Part shown: positions 10,965 through 22,929 of the stretch, piece by piece
Layout: the number at the start of each line of letters is the position of its first letter
Position numbering within the stretch: the stretch's first letter is position 1
Source of the DNA: Cornus controversa
Taxonomy: Eukaryota > Streptophyta > Magnoliopsida > Cornales > Cornaceae
DNA length: 64,000 bases
Direction: 5' to 3'
NCBI GenBank assembly: GCA_026545225.1
Contig: CM048848.1
Span: forward strand, 12,566,853 to 12,630,852
Position numbers and translations under genes: made by a program
The notes under the pieces: model-generated
Database searches by the model: none
What the model was told of the DNA's origin: nothing
The model's input: only the letters and a program-made list of their open reading frames with translations

Positions 10965-11524
10965 CTAGCTTGTCCCCTCCATCATATAAACAGGGAGAGC
11001 TCCTCATCCTCATGCTCAACCCAATCGAGATTGGAGGCTTCACTGGATTTTGTCCCAGACACAGAAATCTCCGCTGCCATCGCCTTGACTACCTAATGTA
11101 CTCGTCATCCTTCCTGGAAAGGAAAACAATTCAAATCAAGTCTACAAATACAAATCCAGTCTTTTCTTATCAATGAATAAATCTCTTTACTCGTATGATT
11201 TAGATGTCTCATATTTCTTGAAAAAGTGATTTGATTTATGGGATTTGGTATGATACTTGTGAGATAGATGAGATTGATATTCAAATATTTCTTCTTGTAT
11301 TGATTTAATATTCCAATGTACAACATTTTCAATTTCTTCTTCGAGAAATTATACAGCTTTTCCGGTCTTCTCTTCGTTATATTCAGTTTTTTAATTTTAA
11401 TTTTTTTTATCTATATCACACTAGGTTTTGAAATACAAGAGATTAATTAATGAAAACTAAACTTTATTACCAAAAAAAAACTCAAAGAGATTATACCACA
11501 AAAGGTAAGAAATCCCAAGCCTGT

Positions 11525-11559
<35 letters not shown>

Positions 11560-12185
11560 TGCATATATTAAAATCTAGATATAATCATTGTATGATCCAT
11601 CATCTTTGAACTAGGATCCATATGTATGTATGAGCGTGTATATAACAAAAACAGAACAAAACCCTAGCCGAACTTTTAATCATGGAATTTACTCCATCAA
11701 ACATATATCACACACATATGAAACTAGATAGAAAAGGCTATATATGCTTATGATGAAGAGAAATTGTTAACGAAAAATAAAAATAAACAAATAAACTAAA
11801 TATAACCTCGAATAGACAAGCAAATACGGAGACTCAAACAATCAAAACATAGACAATGAATATTAAGAAGAAAATACCTTGCGATTAAATCATTCAATAA
11901 TGCAGCATGTAATTACAGAAAAATCAAATCAAATCATACTTAGCATTAAATTATGAAGCATGTAATTCCAGAAAAATAAAATCAAATCATACTTAGACTT
12001 TTAGTTTAATTACAATTAGGGTTTACATTCTCAAATTGTTCACACGACAATGCGTATAATGATTTACATATGTTCCAAACAACGATCCTCGAATGGGTCT
12101 AAGGTTAGATGCATGCATAAATGTACAATAAAATAATGCTTTATATAATAAAAAAATAACACATAAATTACATTTGTGGTACATA
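10965..12185. other. Intergenic, no gene recognised
   Basis: This stretch holds an (AT)n run at about 11530-11560 and a short direct repeat: gcatgtaattacagaaaaatcaa near 11906 and gcatgtaattccagaaaaataaa near 11959. The region 10970-11100 has slightly higher GC content and short open frames but no recognisable domain. Confidence 0.4.
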
Positions 12186-12194
12186 TTAATGTTA

Positions 12195-12843
12195 GGCCAA
12201 AGTGCAATAAATCCCTATATGCTTTCAAAAAGGTGCAAAATACTCTCTTGTGCTATTTTTGGGTGCAAATAACCCCCTTAGTTTTCAAATAGTGGCAAAA
12301 TACCCCCTTGAACAAAATCTACTTTTCTAAGACCATTTTACCCTTTCTATGTTTATAAAAAATAAAATAAAAAATAGAGAAAAAATGATTTTTTTTTACC
12401 TTAATAAAAAAAGAGGAGCTTTTTCGGAAATAAAAAATCCGAAAATAATTTCCTGCAAAAAGAACTAAAAATAAAAAATAAAGAGAGGGAATTGTTTTCG
12501 AAAACTAAAAATTTTCGATTTTTTTTTTGTTTTTTGAAAAATTTTACATTAGAAATAGAGGAAATTTCTAAAAATAAAAAATTCCGAAAATAATTTTGGA
12601 AACAAAAAATTAGTTTTTGGAAACAATTCCCTTTCTTTATTTTTATTTTTTTTGATAAATTATTTCCGGAATTTTTTTCTCAAAAAAAACTCCTCTTTAT
12701 TTTATTTGTTTATAAACATAGAAATAGTAAAATGGTCATAGAAAAGTATATTTTGTCCGAAGGGAAGAATTTTTCCACTATTTGAAAGTTAAGAGGGTTA
12801 TTTGCACCCAAAAATAGCACAGGGGGTTTACTACACTTTGGCC
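12195..12843. mobile_element. Foldback MITE with 9-bp TSD (MULE-like)
   Basis: The ends are ggccaaagtgcaataaat and the inverted ctacactttggcc. The inverted similarity continues inward for well over 150 bp (gctatttttgggtgcaaataacc against its complement, then the gaccattttac blocks), so nearly the whole 649 bp can fold. The 9-bp duplication ttaatgtta flanks it perfectly at 12186-12194 and 12844-12852. Long terminal inverted repeats plus a 9-bp duplication point to a non-autonomous Mutator-like element. A related, decayed fragment lies at 33405-33826. Confidence 0.88.
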
Positions 12844-12852
12844 TTAATGTTA

Positions 12853-13682
12853 TTTCATAATACACCAAAAATTAAACTTGGTGAAAAAACTAAAAAGAAG
12901 AAGAGAAATCAACAAGCAAATTGCAAGCATTTAACACATTAGCAACATTAGGAATCTACATATTATAGTTAATGAAGTATTGAGTTTCAAAAAATCAATC
13001 CTACACTAATTTTTTCTTTCAAATTTTGCAAGTGAATTTTCAATAAAATTTTACCAATTCACCAACATTTTTGTAGGCAATCTTTTCATTGCACAAGTGA
13101 AGATAAACTATTTTTTTTTTAATTTTTTATTATCAACAAAAAATGTTGCTTGATTCCTGATGAAAAATATTGCTAGAAATCACGTTTCAGTAGTTTTAAC
13201 TATCAAATCTTTAAAAGTGAGATTTCTCTGCTTTTTCATCAGGAAACCATTAGCCCTTCACAACAAGGGCTGCATTGGTCAAATAGTTCAACCACTTGTC
13301 AACAACCCATAATCATATCTAATGTTAAAATCCTCTTGTACTAAATTATCATAATAGAACAATCCTAAATGCATGAGGTCCTTTACCGAGGTAAACAACC
13401 ACTTTAATAAAATCCGGACTTTGAAGAATTAAACAAGGTAAAGATGAACAGAAATTAAAATTTAAATAAAAAAATTAATAAAAGAAGAAGAATATAAATT
13501 TCATTTTAAGATTTCATTGTTAGTGTAAAATCTATTTTTTGTTATTCAACCTTCTTAAAATAGTACTAGAATCCTGCAACATCACATTATTTTTTATTAA
13601 ATATCTAAATTTATAGACAAAGAAAATGACTTATGAGCCATAGTTTAAATTTTCATCACTAAAAATTTTAAAACATGCCAAA
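12853..13682. other. Intergenic AT-rich stretch with a small hairpin
   Basis: No gene is recognised. A short stem-loop is present at 13154-13245. The left arm begins ttcctgatgaaaaa and the right arm ends with the complementary tttttcatcaggaa, with a second paired block (agaaatc / gatttct) nearer the roughly 33-nt loop. It is too short and mismatched to call a microRNA precursor without expression data. Confidence 0.4.
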
Positions 13683-13990
13683 CAACACAAGCATACACCC
13701 CAACTTAGGATGACCAAAGCAAGTGGGAATACTCATATATGTGTGTGTGTCCAAAACTTCAATATTTTGATTAATTTATAAATAATATGATCTTTGTTAG
13801 TCTTGAAAGTTTTGGTACCTTGTGGTGCTAGAACGTGGCCAGCCCATTAAAACTATAACCCCCACACACAGACAATCAGGTAGTTAATGGTCAAATAAAA
13901 GAAACCCAATTCTTTATGTAATTTTGTTTCAAAGCCATATATATGTCAAGGTGATATGGTACATTTGATAGGCTTCTCAGGCAAATTCAC
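13683..13990 (+). repeat. Inverted duplicate, copy A (partner 30660-30985)
   Basis: This segment is the diverged reverse complement of 30660-30985. Shared blocks include aagcatacaccccaa, ccaaaacttcaatattttga, tttgttagtcttgaaagtttgg, ggtcaaataaaagaaa and gatacatttgata/ctcaggcaa-like stretches. Copy B lies about 340 bp beyond the 3' end of the EDGP-like gene. No open frame is shared. It could be a MITE family member or a fragment of an old segmental inversion. Confidence 0.7.
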
Positions 13991-14254
13991 AAGGAAATGC
14001 ATTGCCTAGAACAAAATACAAATATTGTAACCGTATTATTTGAGGCATTTTGTCAAACAATTAGTGACCAAAGAGAGTATGAAGCCAAAACTTGAATGAG
14101 GTCTGTGTGTGTGCACGCGTGTTCATACAAGTGAAACTTACAGAACAATTTGGCTACTTATTCAAGTTGAGGGATTAAAGTTTTTCAAAAATATAGAACC
14201 AACAAAATATAAATGCATAGTTGTTTTTTTTTCTTTTTTTTTTTTGTGCCTATT

Positions 14255-14590
14255 CTTTGCAAAAATTAGCCTAGATTATGTGTTTATATATGGAACAGAA
14301 TGTTGGGCAGATAGGAAACAACATATATATAAAGAGAGTGTGGCGTAAATGCAAATGTTGAGATGGATTTGTGGTAAAATTAGAAATGATAGAATTATAA
14401 ATAAGCACATTCCGAATATGGTTGGAGTAACACAAATTAGAGATAAAATGAGAAAAAATCGGTTAAGATGATTTGGACATGTGACGTAGTGTACATTCAG
14501 CGTAATACTCGAGAAAGAGGAAGACTAAAGTTAACATGGATAGAATTAGTAAAGAAAAATACGATGACATATATATTTATGATAGGCTTG
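14255..14590 (+). pseudogene. LINE reverse-transcriptase tail fragment
   Basis: Translation in broken frames gives YGTECWADRKQHIYK, then MLRWICGKIRNDRI, then VGVTQIRDKMRKNRLR and an FGHV motif, ending with an RERGRLKLTWIELVKK stretch. This block order is the well-known C-terminal portion of plant LINE-type reverse transcriptases, just before the end of ORF2. Stops interrupt it (for example an R-stop-FGH where RWFGH is expected). The upstream polymerase domain is missing, as in a normal 5'-truncated LINE copy. No clear poly(A) tail is seen. Confidence 0.8.
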
Positions 14591-14599
14591 GCTACATAG

Positions 14600-17100
14600 G
14601 ATTTGGGCTTTAATTGGGTTATTGTGATATAGATGAAACCATTTGGGTTGGTTTGGATTTAAGTGCACAAAATACCATCTAGTACAGATTTTGTGCACAA
14701 TCACACTCTATTTTTTAATTTTTCTTACATAAAATATTTATTTCGTTTTTCCTCTTTTAACATGCCAAAAATTTCTCTCTAAGTTTAAACACTTTAATAA
14801 AATATTTATATATCAAGCTTGTTATATTGGACATCATTCCGAGTGAGTGCTACCAAATAACTCACATAAAAAACTTTTTAGTTCACCCTATAAAATAGTG
14901 AGATAGAAATTAAAGTCATTTAGGTTAAATATTATACCTAATTACCTGTGTAAAAGAACTTTTTTTATAATTCACTATAGAAGATAGTGATAAAATAACT
15001 TGAAAAATTACTTTGATATATTAATATTATTTTAAATCATTAGTGGGTTTAATATTAATTTATGTAACTTGAAATTTTCTATGGTCAATCCAAATTGATT
15101 CTTGACATATACTATGATATATTAATGATTTGATACTTCAAATAATTAGAGGTACTCAAGACCTAACCATAGTAATAAAGCTGAAAAGTATCACATTATT
15201 CTCAAATGATGAAAATTGATCATATTAATTCAAATTTCATGTTAAATTATTTTTTAATTGAAATTTTATAATGAGAAAAAAAAAAGAAGAAGGGCTAGAT
15301 CTCAAGATCTGATCTTCCTTTGTGATTTTCTAACATGAGATGAATGAAACTCTAGCCTATTCTCTCAGTAAGAACTTTCTTAAAGCAATAACTGGAAATA
15401 TTTTACACTGTTTTAAAAAATGTAGAGTTATTATTAGAAACTAATAGGAGATTATTAGTGTGAATGTCGTCGAATGAAGCAAACTCAGTTTAACTCATAG
15501 GGCCTTCACTGACGCTAATCAACTTCGCTTGCCATTAATTTTTACAAGTTAACAAATAAAATAAAATATTGGATTGCAAAATTAAGTATTAAAAATTTTA
15601 AGTGCTAAAATATTTAAGTGATAATTAAAAAATAAATATTTTTTGATATTTTTATGAATTTTCAGCATGTCTCTCTTAAAATTTATGAAGAGACAATTAA
15701 CAACCTCATCTCATTAGATAGTGTACTGTACGAAGCAACAGACTCTCTAAATTCTTTTGTTAATTCACTCCTTATGACGAGAAGATATATCATACTTCCG
15801 GTGTAAACCGTGCGTGTTATACATGCACAATAAAATTTATCATGCGTGTTATACACACGATTCAAATTCATCGAGTGTATTTATATCAGGTGTATTGTAA
15901 ACGTTCCTTATGACAAACCCATTACACAGTGTGTGTCCTTCCGGCCACTAGAGACCGCCAAATTAGTTACGATAATGGGTCAGTTCGGATGAGTTGGGTC
16001 ATTGGAATTTACTATTTAGCGTGTAGAAGTACATAAGCTTAACAAAGCTGTATCAAACTGACTCGAATTTCTTCCCCTAACTTTACCTTGCAGTTCTTTG
16101 CGGTCCAATTTTACGTATTTATGTTGAAATTTCATCCCTATAAATTTCACCATTTTGAATTTCAACAATTTAAATAGTAAATTTCTATCATTTTTTATAA
16201 ATTTCAGCATCATAAATTTCACCATTTTTGAAATGGTTAATTTAATTTTTGACCACTTATGGTAGTCTAATTGCAAATACATCAAATACGAAAAATATGT
16301 GGTCAAAAAGTAAAGTATAAAAAATAATTATACTATTTGCGTCTAAATTGTCCTTTAAGAGCTTTTTAAGCTATTACACAAATGCTTAAACCTTCACATA
16401 CCAATTTACCAAAATGCCCATAAATAAAGAGACAAAAAGTCATTGAAATATTTATTATCTCCTCTCTCTCTTTCTATTACAGGCATAAACTAAAAATGTT
16501 CACGAGCTTCAGCAGTTTGTCCTTCAGCAATGCTTAGTTTGCAACTCGCAAAATTATTTTTAATAATGGTTTTCAAAAAATCAGAACAAAAAATATATAT
16601 AGTTTCCAGTTTTTTTAGTTTAAAAGTCCTCTTGGTATGAAAATTTATAAAACAGTTTTCAGATAATAAAAACTCAAAAATCTGCTTGGTTGTATCTATT
16701 GAAAATAATTTTGTTGAACTAAGAAAATAAACAATATTGTACATCACTCTTTTATTTATTTATTTGAAGATGTTAACTACTAATGCAATAAACTTTATTT
16801 TTCCTAAGTCTACTAATGTAATATTTATTAATAGGTGTTCAAGGTGCATTATTTTTAAGCTAGTATTCTTAACTTAATAATAAATATTGCACAAATACAA
16901 TATCACAAGTATAAATAAAACATGAGAAGTACATGACTTAATTTAATTTAAATAGAGTTACTTCAAGTGTCATATGCTCTTTTAGTTCTACAATCATTAA
17001 GTTTAGTTATATATACCAAAACAAAATATTAAATAATTAAAGAGACAAAGTTTCATCTATCATTGTCTGCGAATGATGCCCACATGGAATTCGTCATGTG
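14600..17100. other. Long AT-rich stretch without recognisable gene
   Basis: Six-frame reading shows only short frames without domain resemblance (for example 15683-15871 and 16016-16306 on the minus strand). Small palindromic pieces occur near 15800-15870 (gcgtgttatacat / tgcgtgttatacacac). The region beyond about 17040 may already belong to the PIF/Harbinger element, whose ends I could not locate. Confidence 0.35.
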
Positions 17101-17176
17101 ATTTCTATAGGCTGCCATTTGTATCGCACCATCATCATATAAGTTAAGACGATTCAATATACCATATCCACTACTG

Positions 17177-18439
17177 CTACCATTCCTCCATCAACGACAT
17201 TAACATCTTCTTCTCTAAATTGCATAAAAAAGTATCATCTAATGCATTTTGATGAAAGAAATTATTTATCGTACAACAAGTGGTTACTATGAGTCGTTGT
17301 CTAGTCAACTTATAAGAAGATATAAGCTTTAAAATAGAAAAACGATCTTTTAGAACTCCAAAGCAACGTTCAATGACATTACAAAGCGATGAATGTCGAT
17401 AGTTAAACAACTCTTTTGTATCACGTGATTGCCGATTGTTACCCCTATAGTCTTGTAGATGATATTTTTGACCACAATGTAGAGGGAGAAATCCTTTTGT
17501 GCATGGATAACTAGAATCAAATACATAATATTTTCCTATAAAATATTATTTAAATTTTATTAGGGTAATAATTTGTAATATGATACTATTAATGTTATAA
17601 AGGCATAAGTATTACCATCAGTTGGTACAGGGAATCGTGCAACAGGTCTTGAAATTGCATCAAGAAATAGCCTCGAGTCATTTGTCGTACCCTCTCAACC
17701 TGCGTAAATGAAAGTAAAAATCATATCAGATGAGCAAGTATACATAATATTTTGTGTCACTATTGCATTTCTTCCTCTACAATGAGTTTATTTGCTGGTA
17801 GGTGCAAAAGCACTTACATGTGTGCCATCAATTGCTTTAATGCATTTCTACGATAAATTAAGTTAGAACGAAATATATAAAAAGAAGTTATAAAATGAAT
17901 GAACATAATTCAAGCAAAGGAAAGTAATACTTGAAAAAAGATAATATTTGAAACTATGGAGTATATGAGAAGACATATCATTGCTTTGTGGTGGACATAT
18001 GAGGTCTTTTCCAAGGTGACATATTACTCTCAATACGAGTTTAAAATGTCTAAAAACTATTTCGCTAGAATGTTGAAAACGTTTAGCTACCACTGCTTGA
18101 CGAATATTATGTCCTACAATGAATAAAAATACTGCCACTGACTCCTAAATTGAAATTGTATGTGTGTCTTCCAACAATTGATGTTTTCTCAATATTCGAC
18201 AAAGTTTTATAAAAACTTCTCTATCCATGCATAATATATCAACCGGTATGATCATTCAATAGTTCCATAACATACTCATAACCTGTTAATCCTGAAGTTT
18301 GTTTAGGTACCTTGGCCCTAAAGGAATTTTCAAACTCCAACAACAAATCCACAGTTATAGGATCCAAGAATTCATCAAGATCTTCTTCTTAATCACTAGA
18401 TGATAAAGATGTTGTGTCACTTCTATCTGTGTCTTCCAT
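17177..18439 (-). pseudogene. PIF/Harbinger transposase (HARBI1-like DDE nuclease), decayed
   Basis: Read from an ATG at 18439 down the minus strand. It starts with an acidic N-terminus and an LDEFLDPIT-like block. Then come the helical VGHNIRQAVVAKRFQHSSE domain (about 18115-18060) and an AIDGTHV block holding the first DDE aspartate. The FTFIYAG and NDSRLFLDAI blocks follow, then YYVFDSSYP with the second aspartate, and finally LFNYRHSSLCNVIERCFGVLK near 17415-17355 with the final glutamate. At least one intron is readable (gt at about 17616, ag at about 17533). It is inactivated by several in-frame stops: one in the acidic N-terminus, one where the family has K/Q before the RGRK-type block, and TGA in place of the tryptophan after YAG. 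It sits beside the Myb/SANT-like partner gene on the same strand. Confidence 0.85.
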
Positions 18440-18744
18440 CTTGCTTTTCCAACAACCTAAATAAATTTTCAATAATCTGTATAAATTATTTTATCAATAA
18501 AATTAACCAACTAAATTTATCATCACCATCAAACATTAACTATATAAGAAATCAATGTAAACTGCACTAAAATTTTCATAACATAAAATATAATAAATTA
18601 TCCTCACAGGAATATAACATATGGTCACAATCATAAAAATAAAAACTACTTCAACGATACATAAAATCAAATATTGTTTTAATTCACATGCATCCACAAA
18701 CAAAACCATACTAAAAAGTAACCACCCAAGTAAGTCATTGTCAT

Positions 18745-19772
18745 CTACAAGCTGTTCAACCAAGCAAGCTTCCTGAAAATAGCCATGTTAATGAATAGTT
18801 CTCTATAGTGCTCTTCCCTGAACTTTTCTCCAGCCTTCAAATATATTTCATTATTTATCCCTTCAATTGAATCAAGGATTTCAACGCATCTAAAAAGAGA
18901 ATGCTGATTTTTAGGTGGTGAGCTAGTCGCCTCTTGATTTGGTGTCATTTTCTTATACCTCTCTGCCTTAGCTTCATAAGCTTATGTCCTTACTTTAGAA
19001 GCTTTAGTCCTTGATTTAGAAGCATCAGCAAAGAATTTAATAGCATCAACCACTGAATCCTTTTTAGAGTCTTTTTTCCTATGACGATCAACAGGTGTGG
19101 AGTTACGACGATGACGACGATTGCTACCTTCAACTACAATATTTTCTGAATCATCTTACCCCTCATTAGTTTCATTCACATGGACATCTGTATTAAGAAA
19201 CTCTTCCTCCAACTCTTGCGCTTCGTCTGTATTAGGTGGATCTTGAGTGGATGCAAAATGAAGTTGCAAGTAGCAGTCGACCTATTGAAAATGACTCCCA
19301 ATAATCTATAATTTTCACAATATTTTCTCTAAAAACATTTAGCATAGGGATGAACCTATTAAAGAAAATAATATAGTATAAATAAGCATACTAAAAAAAT
19401 TGACTATTTATTGTAAAAGAATGAATTTAATATATGTTTTACCTGCAAATATCTTCGCCAAATTTCTTCATCTGCAGTCATAGTGTTTGTTTCTAAATTC
19501 CAACCAAATCCAGTTGGCTCGTTCAGTAGAGTTGAAAACTCACGATACTTTATGCGTAGCCAATTATATTTTTGCTTTAGCTGTTTCACAGTAAAATTGT
19601 GGATAGTCATTTTTTGAAATTCCTTCCTGATTTGTTTCTAACACTTAGTAGGAAATATTCCAGATGGTATATTCCCCTTGTTAACCTCATCAAACATTAC
19701 GTTAATAAAACATTTTTTCAATTGTGAAGCTTATAGAGATGACTCCTTAACATCAGGAATTTCGGAATCCAT
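18745..19772 (-). pseudogene. Myb/SANT-like protein of the PIF/Harbinger element
   Basis: PIF/Harbinger elements carry a second gene for a Myb/SANT-like DNA-binding protein that works with the transposase. Here, from an ATG at 19772, the frame shows the VMFDEVNKGN-type block and then QLKQKYNWLRIKYREFSTLL followed by TGFGWNLETNTMTADEEIW. This is the Myb_DNA-bind_3 type arrangement found in plant L1IS/Harbinger proteins. After an intron (about 19440 to 19285) comes a linker with basic runs (RRHRR, RHRKK) and a C-terminal helical part ending at 18745. In-frame stops near 19655, 19160 and 18985 show that it is broken. It lies directly upstream of the transposase pseudogene, in the same orientation. 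Confidence 0.75.
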
Positions 19773-19859
19773 CTTATATCTGAAATCAGAATTCAATAAA
19801 ACATGCATAAATCTATATGTCATTAATCAAGAATTCCAATTGTACATGTCAACAAAATA

Positions 19860-21885
19860 AGATGATGATGATGGCTAAAAGTAAGAAGAAAGTAAGGTGA
19901 CATTAGTCTCCAACATTGGATCACAAGCATGAAATAAAAGCACTCCTACAAAAGGAATATCAAGCAATTGATATATCAATGCCAAAACTCATTCCCAATC
20001 ATACTTGATCAGTTTCTTAAATATATTTTTCATATTAATTTCTTTGTTTTGTGTTGCCTGAATTGTTTTACACTTAGGCCTACCTTTTGAAAAATCAATT
20101 ATGCACCACAACAAGATGTTTTAGCCACTTGCAAATTATCAGAACTCAATGTAAACCCAAGCCACAATCCAAAATCTGTGATTTCAATGAAAACACACCC
20201 CAACTCTAATCAATCTATCTCTCTCGAACATGAAGAAATCTACACCAGCGATTGTGGGAAAACAAGTCTCAATGTTAAATGCAAAACTGACACCTCATGG
20301 TTTAAGGCATATATTTAGTTTTAGGCTAGTTAGATGCATATAGTTTAAAATCAATCTATATAGGGGTTATATGGTTTAGGGATTTCAAGATACAGGGATT
20401 GATTACTATTATTTCTATCTAACCTCTTTGTTGCATCTTATCGCATCCTGTTTAGTTATTGCAACTATTCTTCTCCTTCATTGCTTGCTAATGAATCTGT
20501 CTGTCAGTCACTCATTTTTTTTTCACTTGTTGCTTTATCCTTCTCCTTTTTCTTCTTTATAATAATGGATGACAAAGCTTCTAATAAGTATTGATAGTAA
20601 ATCATAATAAGCCAAATCTTTCTCCCTACAGTCACCCATGTGGGAAGGATCAAGATTGGAGACATCTCATTTGTAGGGGCACCAAACTTGCATTCAAGTT
20701 CAGTTCCTCCTCCTCCTCCTCTTCCATCGGTGTATCTAGTTATAATAATTTCAGTGCAATTCATGAAGCAGTCATGTTTGTTTACTCATTCACTCAATTA
20801 ATGCATATGGTGGTCTCTTCGAATAACAACATTATTAGTAACAAAGAAAAGCACAAAGACATCATAAATATCAAAGGAAAGTGCAAAAGAAGACAAATAA
20901 TGGATATGATTCCTATAAGGCATGTTATAATGGCATTAATTTGTCATACATTCAATTGAACAAGAGGCATTTTTTCCCTCACTAGTTATTAAACAAAGCA
21001 GTATGCAGACCTGAAAATCAATAAACTGTAACTCAGTTCCCTGAAATTTCTCAAACTATATTACCAAAATTTGGAAGGATAAAAAATAATATGGTATGAT
21101 ATTTATATTTAACATTCCCATAATAACCTAAAATTTCCATCATTGGACTGGTAAACATTCCTCTTTCATTTAAACAAATCTCACTACTTAACCAACAAGG
21201 CTTTTGGTGATCATACCATACGACTTCACTCTACATTTTCTAAAATACCAAACTGCTGGTACACCTCAAACTATGCCCAATACCAATACTATAATATATT
21301 ATCATACTGTGGACCATTACGACCACAACCATCTCCCAAACTAAGTTCAGGGAAGATCAAAACTGCAATTAACTCACTTCCCAGACCAACCTACTTTCCA
21401 ATAAGTGAAAGTATGTTTACACATCTCTTTCTAGTAACTCATTATCCTTGAGCCACAATTATCAAAGTTCCTACACAAAACAAGACCATGTTCACAAGTC
21501 CAAACTTACACTTCTCATGCATGACCTAAGGCCAATGTATCCTAAGAATTCATAACCCAATCGTCACTTGGTTCGACCACATTTCCCAAAACTCATGAAA
21601 TCTTTATTCTCAAGTCTCACAACTAATCCTTGGATCCTTTCAATTCTATTGGTACCATAAGGTACGGTTCATAGAAAAAACATAATCAATAGAAAATCCT
21701 ACTACTTACGTATCACCTCTTTTCCTCGATTATCAACTAACTAAGACAAAACTAATAGTATTCTCATCATTACCCTTTCATGACATCTAAATTGGTCATG
21801 TTCTAAAACTGAATCAAATATCATATGACAATAAAAGACTCAATCTCTTAGGGTCACACTACCCCTAACGGTACATCCATAGACT
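19860..21885. other. No gene recognised
   Basis: Contains a short (TCC)n run at about 20701-20720 and scattered short frames on both strands, none resembling a known family. The plus-strand frame 20591-20959 contains a serine run encoded by that microsatellite and is probably spurious. Part of this stretch could be the captured interior of the Helitron whose 3' end is at 23828, but no 5' end is seen. Confidence 0.35.
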
Positions 21886-21889
21886 AAAC

Positions 21890-22505
21890 TGTCTATAGCG
21901 ATGAAAATCCCACCTCAACAAATGTGTCAATAGACAAAGCTGTGTCTAAATGACAACAACTACACCCTCAGGTGTGTCAAATGGGCCAAACTGCCCCTCA
22001 GACAAAACTGCATCTATAGTGACGACAACCAACAACAACAGTGGTCAAAAAATAAAATTGCGTCCTCCACCAACTGATGTGCCAATAGACAAAACTATGT
22101 CTAAGCGACAACACCTCACTAGATGGGTCAATAGACAAAATTGCGTCTCCCACCAATTGATGCCCCCAATAGACAAAACTGCGTTTAAGTGACAACACCA
22201 ACTCACTAGACTGGTCAATAAACAAAACTGTGTCTCTTAACAACTGATGTGCCAATAGAAAAATCTGCGTCTAAGAGACAACACCAACTCACTAGATGGG
22301 TCAATAGACAAAACTACGTTTAAATGATAGCACCAACCTCAATAGATAGTCAGTAAATAAAACTATGTCCTCCACTACTGATGTGCCAATAGACAAAACT
22401 GCATCTAAATGACAACACCAACCACAATAGATGGTCAGCATATAAAGCTGCATCCTCCACCACTAATGTGCTAATAGATAAAATTAGGTCTAAATGACAG
22501 CACCG
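21890..22505 (+). repeat. Minisatellite with ~100-bp higher-order unit
   Basis: The motif caatagacaaaactgcgtct recurs about a dozen times. It alternates with two spacer types, one containing gacaacaccaactcactagatggg and one containing ccaccaactgatgtgcc, so a unit of about 100 bp made of two half-units repeats about six times. Copies diverge by 10-20 percent by eye. Short open frames on both strands (21950-22192 plus, 21998-22255 minus) come from this repeat. Confidence 0.8.
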
Positions 22506-22929
22506 CAATGATTATCCCAAAATTTGCAACCTTTCGAATACCTCAACTGTCCCCTCAAGTACTCTACCTTATTTCCTCACTCGTCAATACCCAACGAATA
22601 AATTTCACAATTACTTGGACCTAACACATTTTAAGAGAAGTACTGATCAAAGAAAAATGTCCGACCGGGCCATTTCACCTCATTAGCTCAACCCCGGTAA
22701 TATGCCTTTTTTGTCCTCATACCATCAGTTCAATTAAACATATAATCATAATTCATTCTCCATTCTCCATGTTCTACATGAAAATCACTACATCAAGGTA
22801 TTAAATTATTATTATTTTTTTATATATTCATTTAATTTTTCTTTATTATATTACACAATTATAATTAATTTATGTTAAAAAAATATATTTTGTCCCTCAA
22901 CTTGTAGAAAACACATTAATCTTTTGAAG

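Larger units (their letters stand above)
17050..19850 (-). mobile_element. PIF/Harbinger-like DNA transposon, ends not found
   Basis: The element is defined by the co-oriented transposase and Myb/SANT-like genes. PIF/Harbinger elements normally have short terminal inverted repeats and a 3-bp TWA duplication; I could not identify either with confidence, so the limits given cover only the coding remains and short flanks. Confidence 0.7.

Noticed and set aside
20591..20959. 122-codon frame with a serine run
   Set aside because: The serines come from a TCC microsatellite and an opposing minus-strand frame covers the same bases; no domain is recognised.
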